In this document: one piece after another, positions 7,976 through 14,601 of the stretch
Layout of the letters: every line of letters begins with the position of its first letter
Position numbering within the stretch: the first letter of the stretch is position 1
Assembly: GCA_023412765.1 (NCBI GenBank)
Contig: JAEZBX010000351.1
Coordinates: 1-16,313, forward strand
Origin: Bacteroidota bacterium
Lineage (GTDB): Bacteria; Bacteroidota; Bacteroidia; Cytophagales; Cyclobacteriaceae
Direction: 5' to 3'
Length of the DNA: 16,313 nucleotides
The notes under the pieces: model-generated
What the model was told of the DNA's origin: nothing
Database searches by the model: none
The model's input: only the letters and a program-made list of their open reading frames with translations
Made by a program: the position numbers and the translations under genes

Positions 7976-8038
7976 TTATACCTTATACCCTATACCTTGC
8001 CTTGACCTTACTCCGTATTCCCTATTCCCTATTCCCCC
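7976..8038. repeat. Two sets of 7-bp tandem repeats with C/G runs
   Basis: TTATACC occurs at 7976-7982 and 7983-7989, with a partial third copy ending at 7996. TATTCCC then occurs three times at 8016-8022, 8023-8029 and 8030-8036, the last running into extra C residues and the DUF2911 stop codon. On the transcribed minus strand this gives several G-tracts directly after the stop. The rest of the 7663-8037 spacer holds no convincing gene; a short plus-strand reading frame there is made largely of this repeat. Confidence 0.7.
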
Positions 8039-9141
8039 TAGATGGCCTTCCCCTCCTTCAACTTCGCAATCACTTCCTGTGCATACTGCGCGAAGTAAGT
8101 ATCCTTTGCAACCGTGAGTGTCTTATTAGCATATTTTAGGGCTTCTTTATTATTTCCCTGCAATGAATAACTGCGTGTGATGGCCATGAGAGAATAAAGA
8201 TCGTTCGGATTTTTGTGAAATGATTTTTTATAAATAGCGATAGCTTCAGCGTTCCGTTTTTGATTTTCAAGACCTCTTCCGTACGAATAGAGTTGCAGTG
8301 TGGTAGCTAACGGAATAGCTATCTGTAACGCGGAATCCGCCTTCGCTTTCATGCCCTTCTTTTCCAGCAATCCGGCATAGGTAGACAATGTGACAAAATT
8401 CTTTTCACCAAAGAAACTGTTAATGGAACGGTCAGCCCATCCGATCGCTTCATCAATGTTAATGTTGTTTTGAAGACAATAATTTGCCGCCATTTGCATA
8501 TTCTGCCAGTAACGATAGAAAATTCCGGAATTAACTTCCTTGCGATATGCCTCGATCATTTCCTTTTGAATATCAACGGATATTTTGAATGGTATTTTAA
8601 CTTTTTCCCATTGCAGTGAAACAACTGCGGCATCGTCGGTTTCGTCACTGAATACGTACACCAGGCGCTCGATGCTTTCTGAAAGTTTTTCAATCGGCAC
8701 ATCCACGCGAAGTGCATCGTCCTTACTGTCATAGTAAAAACTTCCCCATGCTGTACTGACATTAGAGAAGATCAGGGTTGCCTTTTCAGGGCCCATGGCG
8801 ATGAAGAATCCATACTTGCCCGCCTCCAATCGTTGTCCTTCAATAAAGACATCGGTGCTAAAAGTAAAAGTCGTGTTTTCATTTGCACCCGCGCGCCAGG
8901 GTGCCGCTTTGCTGGTACCATAGTGGAGGTCGGCTAAACCATAGTGGACAAGTTCACCCCAGATTTTTCCCTCTCGACCGTTCACGATAGGGCGGTTATA
9001 GTCGATGCGTACATCCGTAATACCGATCTGTTGGGATACCGAAGCCTTGCGGTTCGGGCCGCCCGGGGGAAAAGTGATTTGTGCATAGCTAATTGTTGTT
9101 GCCAGGATAAGGCAGACCGTGGTGAGTAGAAGTTTGTTCAT
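8038..9141 (-). CDS. DUF2911 domain protein with C-terminal TPR repeats, exported
   Basis: The 367-residue protein begins with a clear signal peptide (KLLLTTVCLILATTISYA, cleavage probably before Gln21), so it should be periplasmic or surface-located. Residues about 30-175 match DUF2911: ASVSQQIGITDVRIDYNRP, then VNGREGKIWGELVHYG, PWRAGANENTTFTF and LEAGKYGFFIAMG. The C-terminal part (about 215-365) is helical with TPR-like repeats such as NAEAIAIYKKSFHKNPNDLY and NKEALKYANKTL. DUF2911 is common in Bacteroidota and has no proven reaction. The two-domain form seen here is usual. The gene is divergent from the Xre-DUF4870 gene. Directly after its stop are G-rich heptamer repeats. Confidence 0.93.
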   Translation of the reverse strand: MNKLLLTTVCLILATTISYAQITFPPGGPNRKASVSQQIGITDVRIDYNRPIVNGREGKIWGELVHYGLADLHYGTSKAAPWRAGANENTTFTFSTDVFIEGQRLEAGKYGFFIAMGPEKATLIFSNVSTAWGSFYYDSKDDALRVDVPIEKLSESIERLVYVFSDETDDAAVVSLQWEKVKIPFKISVDIQKEMIEAYRKEVNSGIFYRYWQNMQMAANYCLQNNINIDEAIGWADRSINSFFGEKNFVTLSTYAGLLEKKGMKAKADSALQIAIPLATTLQLYSYGRGLENQKRNAEAIAIYKKSFHKNPNDLYSLMAITRSYSLQGNNKEALKYANKTLTVAKDTYFAQYAQEVIAKLKEGKAI

Positions 9142-9488
9142 ATGAATTTTTTTGGTGGTTGGTCAAATAGTTTGCCATCCAACAATGTTAATTCTTTTGC
9201 GGTTAAAAGACACGCGATCTTCAGGATGACATTCTCCTATTGTTCGCTTCAGAACGCGATTGTCCGCGAGCGGGCTTGGTATGCTGCCGCGTCGATGGCC
9301 ATTCATCACGAAGGAAAAATTACTGACGAGAATTTTAATATTCCCGAAAAATTAAAGTCATTATGATGATCACGGTCGCGGGAATAGCGTAATTTATATC
9401 TGGAAACAGGTTTGTCGGGTAAATGTCGGGTATACACCGTTAACAAATAACAAGGCTTCACGTGAGATTTGAACATAAACAAACAACT
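9142..9488. other. Divergent promoter region with tandem 11-bp repeat
   Basis: This 347-bp spacer separates the DUF2911 and Xre-DUF4870 starts and must hold both promoters. I see no clear Bacteroidota -7/-33 pair. Two copies of TGTCGGGTA (within TGTCGGGTAAA at 9413-9423 and TGTCGGGTATA at 9424-9434) sit in tandem about 55-75 bp upstream of the regulator's ATG, on one helical turn, and could be a binding site. A 74-codon plus-strand frame starts at 9142, but its composition and lack of any recognisable motif make it unlikely to be a gene. Confidence 0.4.
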
Positions 9489-10100
9489 ATGGACAAATCA
9501 TCTATTGCCAGAAAGATCATTCACTTTCGCAAGCTGAAAGGAATCACGCAGGAGAGCCTAGCTGAAATTACGGGACTGAATGTTCGGACTATTCAAAGAA
9601 TTGAATCCGGGGAAGTCGACCCGCGCTTGTACACGCTTAAATCTATCGCCGACGCTTTGGGTGTGAACTTGGAAGAACTTCTTCCCGAACCGACACAGCA
9701 TGAACTCAATCAACTGGCCATCCTGCATATCACGCCTTGGGGATTTTTCCTGTTCCCAGTGATTGGCAACGTTTTGCTGCCTTTTATTTTCTGGATGCTG
9801 AAGCGCGAAGAAATTAATGGCATCAATAAGCATGGTAAGGACATCCTCAATGGACAACTTACATACTCAATCTTAATGAGCATCCTGTTGGTTGTCCAAA
9901 TGCTATTTGTCTTCATGCCGGTCTTGTTTCCCTCGTCTCATTTTTCATTTGAAGTATATAAGTATTTTCCCTTTTATGCCTTTGGTGCGATGTTCTTGTG
10001 TGGCACGCTTTTCGGCTTGTTTCCAGGCATAAATGCGATGCGGGTTTATCGCGGTAAAGATCCGTGGAAGTATCCGTTGAAGATAAATTTCTTCAAGTGA
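9489..10100 (+). CDS. Xre-type HTH protein fused to DUF4870 membrane domain
   Basis: I take the ATG at 9489 (203 residues). An in-frame GTG at 9462 would add nine residues ahead of the usual HTH start. Residues about 5-58 form an Xre/Cro HTH (IIHFRKLKGITQESLAEITG, NVRTIQRIESGEVDPRLYTL). The rest is hydrophobic, with three or four membrane segments (about 79-104, 123-143 and 159-184). The motif ITPWGFFLFPVIGNVLLPFI plus INKHGKDILNGQLTY identifies DUF4870. The product is therefore a membrane-tethered DNA-binding protein that could respond to membrane or envelope state. A tandem TGTCGGGTA repeat upstream could be its own operator, which is only inference. The downstream permease gene is on the same strand, about 290 bp away. 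Confidence 0.92.
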   Translation: MDKSSIARKIIHFRKLKGITQESLAEITGLNVRTIQRIESGEVDPRLYTLKSIADALGVNLEELLPEPTQHELNQLAILHITPWGFFLFPVIGNVLLPFIFWMLKREEINGINKHGKDILNGQLTYSILMSILLVVQMLFVFMPVLFPSSHFSFEVYKYFPFYAFGAMFLCGTLFGLFPGINAMRVYRGKDPWKYPLKINFFK

Positions 10101-10115
10101 TGACCATTCGATGGA

Positions 10116-10200
10116 GTTAGAGCGTCCGGCGCGTGCGAGCAATCCTCTTAGCCCTTGCTTCATGATCGTGAAGATCATTGCTTATCTCCTTCGCTCTAAC
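10116..10200. other. Nested inverted repeats between the regulator and the permease gene
   Basis: GTTAGAGCG at 10116-10124 is matched by CGCTCTAAC at 10192-10200. Inside lies a 6-bp hairpin, ATGATC/GATCAT (10162-10167 and 10173-10178) with a five-base loop. This could be a transcription terminator for the upstream gene or a structured leader. It lacks a T-run and no RNA family is recognised. Confidence 0.3.
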
Positions 10201-10393
10201 CGATAATTTATTTTAATCCGCATTGAAACCTTTGTGCATTTCCCAGGTATTGACTACAAACAGGATTTTAATTTCCAGAGCGGCACAAAGTTTATCCCGC
10301 GCAAGACTACTTTATGCGCTCGATGTACTGATGCTTTTTCGTCCGGGAATAGTACGAAAATTCCCACGCCTTAAATCTGTTAACAATGTAGAT

Positions 10394-11521
10394 ATGCTGT
10401 TCAATCACATCAGGACCGCCATCCGCCAGGCAGGTAAATACAAAGGTCACACTACTATCAATGTTGCGGGACTTGTTGCAGGACTTGCGTCATGCATGCT
10501 CATTTTGCTTTGGATTTCGGACGAAACATCGAAAGACCAGTTTCATGAAAAGTCCGATCGACTGTACCAGGTGTGGAGAAACTTAATTCAAAGCAATGGT
10601 GAAATACATACCACCTCGGGGATTCCGTTCCCACTTGAAAACGTGCTGCTCACTCAGTATTCAGAAGTCGAAGCGGTGACATCGTACACGTGGGAAATGG
10701 ATTACATGTTTCGCGCAGGAGAAATTTCCTCTTTCGAAAAAGGACGCTTTGCTACACCAGGTTTTTTCGATGTCTTCAGTTATCGACTGATTGTAGGAGA
10801 TCCAAAAAAGGCGCTAGCAGGGGGACCGACCATGGTGATCTCGGATCGAATGGCACTTAAGTTTTTTGGCAATGACTGGCGCGAGAATGCTGTCGGACAA
10901 TCCATCAGAATGAATGACAAAACCGATTACGAGATCACTGGTGTATTCGAAACCCCAGGCGAAAAATCTTCCGTTCAGTTTGATTGGATTGCGTCGGCGC
11001 AGGGATTTCTTGAGAGTCGGTCGTGGGCCAACAGCTGGTTGAACGGAGGTTTCAGCATGTTCTTTACTATAAAACCCAACGCTGACGTGCAAATCGTCCG
11101 GAGCAGAATTGAACAGGAAGTCATAAAAAATACCAATAAGGAGTCGAACGAGCCCCTATATATCCAACTTTTCTCCGAAAACTATCTGCACGGCACATTT
11201 CAAAATGGAGTTCCCGTTGGCGGAAGAATTCAATACGTTCAAATACTTTCAGCCATTGCAATATTCCTGCTGCTATTGGCTTCGATCAATTTCATGAACC
11301 TCGCCACCGCCAGGTCAAGCCTGCGCGCTCGCGAGATTGGGGTGCGGAAAATATTGGGTGCGCAGCGAATGATATTAAGTCAACAGTTCATTACTGAAGC
11401 AATGTTGTATGCAATGGTATCCACCATTCTTGCGGCGTCTATAGTCTACGTGGTGCTTCCATTCTTTAACACGCTAACCAGCAAGTCCATATTTATTAAT
11501 TTCTCGGATCCGCGAGTATGA
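10394..11521 (+). CDS. N-terminal half of the split FtsX-type permease
   Basis: I start at the ATG at 10394 (MLFNHIRTAIRQAGKYKGHT), the usual beginning of this family; an in-frame TTG at 10223 would add 57 residues that resemble nothing known to me. The piece is 375 residues. TM1 is at about 18-42 (INVAGLVAGLASCMLILLWI), a MacB-type periplasmic domain at about 45-265, TM2 at about 273-298 (ILSAIAIFLLLLASINFMNL), the FtsX signature ARSSLRAREIGVRKILGAQR just after it, and TM3 at about 333-357. It ends at ...FINFSDPRV before the TGA. Without the second half it would lack the remaining membrane helices of the first FtsX domain and so probably not function. Confidence 0.85.
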   Translation: MLFNHIRTAIRQAGKYKGHTTINVAGLVAGLASCMLILLWISDETSKDQFHEKSDRLYQVWRNLIQSNGEIHTTSGIPFPLENVLLTQYSEVEAVTSYTWEMDYMFRAGEISSFEKGRFATPGFFDVFSYRLIVGDPKKALAGGPTMVISDRMALKFFGNDWRENAVGQSIRMNDKTDYEITGVFETPGEKSSVQFDWIASAQGFLESRSWANSWLNGGFSMFFTIKPNADVQIVRSRIEQEVIKNTNKESNEPLYIQLFSENYLHGTFQNGVPVGGRIQYVQILSAIAIFLLLLASINFMNLATARSSLRAREIGVRKILGAQRMILSQQFITEAMLYAMVSTILAASIVYVVLPFFNTLTSKSIFINFSDPRV

Positions 11522-11536
11522 ATCACGTTGGGCGGC

Positions 11537-12754
11537 ATGATCCTCTTAACTGGAATGTTGGCAGGCGCATACCCTGCATTCATGTTGTCTTCGTTTTCCG
11601 TCATCAAATCGCTGAAGGGTAGATCGAAACAGGGAGGGGGAACTAACTTTCGTCATGTACTCGTAACGTTCCAGTTTGCTATCTCAGTTTTTCTCATTAG
11701 TGGAACGCTTATTATTTCGAAGCAGCTGTCTTACATTTTGAATAAAGACATTGGACTTCAGCGTGACAATGTTATAAGCGTCGACCTGTCGGGTAGCCTG
11801 TACGGTAAGAAGGAAGTCTACATGAATTCATTGAGAAGCATCCCGGAGGTGAAAGATGTAACATTGAGCAGTGCGAGTCCAATTAATCTGGATATGTCTA
11901 CGGGGGGAGCAAAGTGGCCGGGCAAAGATCCTGATATGGTGGTAGAGATCAACGTGCTAAGCGTGAACGAAAACTTTGCCAAAACGATGGGAATTAAAAT
12001 CGTAGAGGGCGAAGATTTTTACAACGATTTTGTCCGCGACTCTACCCGCTTCCTCATCAACGAGGTGCTTGCCGAAATCATGGGCTTCGACGATCCTGTT
12101 GGAAAGCAGTTGACAATGTGGGGAACAACAGGCACGATTGCCGGGGTAGTCGGAAATTTTCATATGGCAAGGATGTATGATCCCATCGCGCCGCTGATTA
12201 TCAGGTACAGCAACGCCGATGCTGGCACCGCGTTCATTCGAATTTCAGGCGATACACATAACGCGCTGCTTGCAATTGAGCACACTACCAAAGCGATTAA
12301 TCCGGCCTTTCCGTTTCGCTACCAATTTCTCGATGATGATTTTGCAAGGCAGTACCGGGGTGAAAGGACAGTCAGCATGCTCGTAAATGTTTTCGCCGGA
12401 CTCTCAATGTTTATTGGATGTCTTGGACTGTTAGGTTTGTCTTCTTTCTCAGCGGATCAGCGCGCTAAGGAAATCGGTATACGCAAAGTTCACGGCGCAA
12501 GTGTAAGCTCGTTGGTAATGCTGCTGTCGAAGCAATACGCTAAGCTGATGATCATAGCCTTTGTTGTCGCAACACCATTGTCATATTTTTATATGAAACG
12601 TTGGCTCGAGGATTTTGCGTACCGTATCGATATGAATGTGGCCCTGTTCATGGTTGCTGGAATTCTCACATTCGCAATAGGAACCTTAACCGTGAGTTGC
12701 AAGTCGTATTTGGCGGCGTTAGCGAACCCGGCTAAGACGTTGAAGGAGGAGTGA
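11537..12754 (+). CDS. C-terminal half of the split FtsX-type permease
   Basis: From the first ATG after the stop this is 405 residues. It opens with the end of the first FtsX domain (GMLAGAYPAFMLSSFSVIKS), continues with a TM at about 41-62 (VLVTFQFAISVFLISGTLII), a second MacB-type periplasmic domain (about 65-270), and the closing FtsX domain with TMs at about 278-300, 333-352 and 365-390. The signature RAKEIGIRKVHGASVSSLV and the C-terminal ANPAKTLKEE ending are typical. The first available start after the stop lies inside what should be a membrane helix, so it is unlikely to be an independent gene. It is best read as the downstream part of an interrupted permease. Confidence 0.82.
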   Translation: MILLTGMLAGAYPAFMLSSFSVIKSLKGRSKQGGGTNFRHVLVTFQFAISVFLISGTLIISKQLSYILNKDIGLQRDNVISVDLSGSLYGKKEVYMNSLRSIPEVKDVTLSSASPINLDMSTGGAKWPGKDPDMVVEINVLSVNENFAKTMGIKIVEGEDFYNDFVRDSTRFLINEVLAEIMGFDDPVGKQLTMWGTTGTIAGVVGNFHMARMYDPIAPLIIRYSNADAGTAFIRISGDTHNALLAIEHTTKAINPAFPFRYQFLDDDFARQYRGERTVSMLVNVFAGLSMFIGCLGLLGLSSFSADQRAKEIGIRKVHGASVSSLVMLLSKQYAKLMIIAFVVATPLSYFYMKRWLEDFAYRIDMNVALFMVAGILTFAIGTLTVSCKSYLAALANPAKTLKEE

Positions 12755-12836
12755 GGGTGGGTTAAATTCGGTCAAGAGCCGCACAGATGGCAATGATACG
12801 GTTATAAATGGTAGCCCCGACATTATAATTGTCGAA

Positions 12837-13064
12837 TCAAAATTTTATGCGGATTTGGGAGTTTGAAAAAGTGCTTTGATGGCGGGGAGATTTAGATGAT
12901 ATGCTTATTAGTTTTCGCTCAATCTTGTCGTTAACAGTCTTTGACAGATAACCGATTGCTCCAATGGTAAAGTAACCTGTGACAATATCCATCTCTCCCT
13001 CTTCAGTATATTTCCGAATCCATTCATGGACTTTCAGATTTTCATTTTCGTTGTCTAGTATCAT
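12837..13064 (-). pseudogene. Remnant of a PLD-domain/helicase-like gene, internal deletion
   Basis: The 75-codon frame begins with about 50 residues (VHEWIRKYTEEGEMDIVTGY, FTIGAIGYLSKTVNDKIE) that look like the N-terminus of large PLD-nuclease/SNF2-type helicase proteins of Bacteroidota, normally many hundreds of residues long. After residue 50 the frame loses family character. In another minus-strand frame, 12898-12848 reads HLNLPAIKALFQTPKSA followed by TAA (12847-12845), which looks like a genuine protein C-terminus. Two TAA codons lie just ahead of it. I read this as the two ends of a long gene joined by a large out-of-frame deletion. The family call is from memory of the N-terminal motif; the C-terminal part is inference. 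It lies 16 bp after the DUF4143 gene on the same strand. Confidence 0.6.
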
Positions 13065-13080
13065 AGACGATAGTTAGATG

Positions 13081-14268
13081 TTAAAGAATTAGTGTTGGAT
13101 TGAATTTCAGAAATTCTTGCCAAGGCATTCCGCTATTTCCAACTAACAATACCTTATCCGGCTTATGTTGTTTCTTGAACGCTTCCATTCCTGGAGCTTT
13201 TTGTGTGGCTCCACTTTTCACTTCAAGGGCAACCACTTTCCCTTTTTTCTCCAGCACAAAATCAACTTCATCATTTCGGTGTCGCCAGTAGTGAACTGTG
13301 TAACCTTCACTCAGTTGATGATTCACAAGGTGTGCACCGATAGCAGCTTCAACCCAGCGTCCCCAAACATCAGGTTTCGCCATTATTTCTTTCAAAGAAT
13401 CACCTTGTTGTGCGGTGAGCAATGCTGTATTGTGCACTTGAAACTTCGGGCTGGAAGAACGTCGTCTCAGTTGTTCACCCGTATACTTTTCAATTCCTGC
13501 CAGTAGGCCAGCTGTGTCGAGAAGTTGCAAGTAGTGTGCGAGGGTGGTTGTGTTCCCTGCATCCTGTAGTTGTCCTACGATCTTGGTGTAGGAAAGCACC
13601 TGTCCGGAATACAAACATCCTAGCTCAAAAAGTTTTCTCAGCAAGGCCGGCTTGTCCACGCGGGTGAGCATGAGAATATCTTTAGAGATACTCGTTTCGA
13701 TGAGCGCGTCATTCACGTACTTCTTCCAACGGTCTTCATCGCTCATCAGTGCGGCTGCACCGGGGTAGCCGCCAAACCAAACGTATTGTTCAGCAGTCAC
13801 GCCAAAGGCTTGCTCCATCTCCGCAAATGACCAGTGACCAAGATAAGAAGTTTCAAATCTCCCCGCCAGTGATTCGGTCAGACCTTGTTGTAAAAGTAGA
13901 CGCGAAGACCCCAACAGGATTACTTTGATGTTTTGTTTGGCGCGGGTGTCCTCGTCCCAGAGTTTTTTAACCACTTCACTCCAATTGGTGATCTTCTGGA
14001 TCTCGTCAATGGCTAAAATGAACTCCGGCGCTTCCGTTGATTTCAGTTGTAAACGTGCCGCCTGCCACTGCTGCTCCAGCCAGATTTCCCCGGCATTCGC
14101 CACGGCATCAGCGGAAACAAAGATGTTGGGGATAACGATTTTGTCCAGAACCTGGCTCATCATCGTACTTTTTCCCACCTGGCGGGGCCCCATCAGCACC
14201 TGAATGAAGGATCTGGGTTCCTTCAATCTGCTTATAAGTTGCTGAATATAAGGCCTTTCAAACACCAT
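13081..14268 (-). CDS. AAA family ATPase with DUF4143 domain
   Basis: A full-length 395-residue member of this family. The N-terminal AAA domain has Walker A GPRQVGKST (residues 27-35), Walker B FILAIDEIQ (83-91, catalytic D88-E89) and a sensor-like stretch VILLGSSRLL followed by LAGRFE. The C-terminal DUF4143 half (about 185-395) ends with EAAIGAHL, HYWRHRNDEVDFVLEKKGK and VVALEVKSG. The residues E307, D336 and E349-x-K351 have the spacing of a PD-(D/E)XK-like nuclease fold, which is known in this family. ATP-binding is secure; the substrate is unknown. These genes are common in accessory DNA and often occur alone. Five bases upstream of its ATG lies a strong TTTACTCA repeat. Confidence 0.95.
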   Translation of the reverse strand: MVFERPYIQQLISRLKEPRSFIQVLMGPRQVGKSTMMSQVLDKIVIPNIFVSADAVANAGEIWLEQQWQAARLQLKSTEAPEFILAIDEIQKITNWSEVVKKLWDEDTRAKQNIKVILLGSSRLLLQQGLTESLAGRFETSYLGHWSFAEMEQAFGVTAEQYVWFGGYPGAAALMSDEDRWKKYVNDALIETSISKDILMLTRVDKPALLRKLFELGCLYSGQVLSYTKIVGQLQDAGNTTTLAHYLQLLDTAGLLAGIEKYTGEQLRRRSSSPKFQVHNTALLTAQQGDSLKEIMAKPDVWGRWVEAAIGAHLVNHQLSEGYTVHYWRHRNDEVDFVLEKKGKVVALEVKSGATQKAPGMEAFKKQHKPDKVLLVGNSGMPWQEFLKFNPTLIL

Positions 14269-14272
14269 TTAC

Positions 14273-14307
14273 AATTTACTCAATAAGGTGAGTAAATTTA
14301 CTCAATA
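14273..14307. promoter_or_regulatory. Operator-like direct and inverted TTTACTCA repeat before DUF4143 gene
   Basis: AATTTACTCAATA occurs at 14273-14285 and again at 14295-14307, exactly 22 bp apart. Between them TGAGTAAAT (14289-14297) is the perfect inverted copy of ATTTACTCA (14274-14282). The block therefore holds three half-sites, alternating in orientation, ending five bases from the start codon of the minus-strand gene. A 13-bp direct repeat with a nested 9-bp inverted repeat in this position is far beyond chance and suggests a dimeric regulator site overlapping the promoter or the ribosome-binding region. Confidence 0.65.
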
Positions 14308-14308
14308 G

Positions 14309-14601
14309 TTTTTGGGATCCTAATAAAATCTTCCCTGAAAATTTTGGCTCGAAAATCGTAAGTGTCGAACCGCTCAGGAGAACGCTACATCTGCGTTTTG
14401 AGAGGACTTGAGCAGCGTTTTAAGAAGGAAAAGCCGGCTAAAAACCGGCCTTTCCTGTCAGGTAGTCCCGAGGGTACAAATATCGAACTCGTTTATTCAA
14501 AAGTTAAAAAACTTCAGCGAATTGAGGCTCAGCTAGCCCAAGGTCGCTTAATCCTTCATATCACTAAAAGGACCTATCCGCGAGAGGCTAATTAACCGCC
14601 T
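14309..14601. other. Spacer without convincing gene; possible degenerate tRNA-like end
   Basis: Between the DUF4143 start region and the KAP gene stop there is no supported gene. A 77-codon plus-strand frame from GTG 14362 runs through a terminator hairpin and has the LSGSPEGT sort of peptide that arises when the antisense of a tRNA is translated. On the minus strand a GTTCGAT T-loop-like motif (14492-14486) precedes CCTCGGGACTACC, then the terminator, which recalls a tRNA 3' end. A proper cloverleaf cannot be built, so an intact tRNA is not called. Confidence 0.25.
14421..14456 (-). terminator. Strong intrinsic terminator, minus strand
   Basis: On the minus strand AGGAAA-G-GCCGG pairs with CCGGC-T-TTTCCT across the loop TTTTTAG (14426-14456): eleven pairs with one mismatch. 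The 3' side continues as TTTTCCTTCTTA. It is about 146 bp past the KAP NTPase stop, on the correct strand to end that transcript or a small RNA between them. Confidence 0.6.

Larger units (their letters stand above)
10394..12754 (+). pseudogene. FtsX/MacB-type ABC transporter permease interrupted by one in-frame TGA
   Basis: Two coding stretches in the same reading frame together make one complete permease of about 785 residues, the usual length for this Bacteroidota family. They are split only by TGA at 11519-11521. Sense coding resumes at once in the same frame (ITLGG, then MILLTGMLAGAYPAFMLSSF), so this is a nonsense codon and not a frameshift. The break falls in the loop before the fourth membrane segment. 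The full protein would have the duplicated layout: TM, periplasmic MacB_PCD domain, FtsX TMs, then a second periplasmic domain and FtsX TMs. Such permeases work with a separate ATPase, which is not in the window. The mutation, if real, should inactivate it unless the stop is read through. A base-calling error is the main alternative. Confidence 0.85.

Noticed and set aside
7879..8139. Overlapping plus-strand frames rich in Pro, Leu, Thr and Tyr
   Set aside because: They are made of the heptamer repeats and run antisense into the DUF2911 gene; no protein-like pattern.
9142..9366. 74-codon plus-strand frame beginning at the divergent start region
   Set aside because: It occupies the promoter space of two genes, has no recognisable motif or domain and an irregular composition. 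The ATG arises from the CATATG overlap with the DUF2911 start.
9339..9386. Inverted repeat TATTCCCG/CGGGAATA with 32-base loop
   Set aside because: An 8-bp match at this distance in a 350-bp spacer is expected fairly often by chance and has no other support.
10223..10393. In-frame extension of the permease from a TTG codon
   Set aside because: The 57 extra residues have no family resemblance, while ATG at 10394 gives the usual start of this permease family. The region also lies next to inverted repeats.
14362..14595. 77-codon plus-strand frame starting with GTG
   Set aside because: It reads through a strong terminator hairpin and resembles translated antisense of a tRNA end more than a protein. 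Kept only as part of the spacer description.
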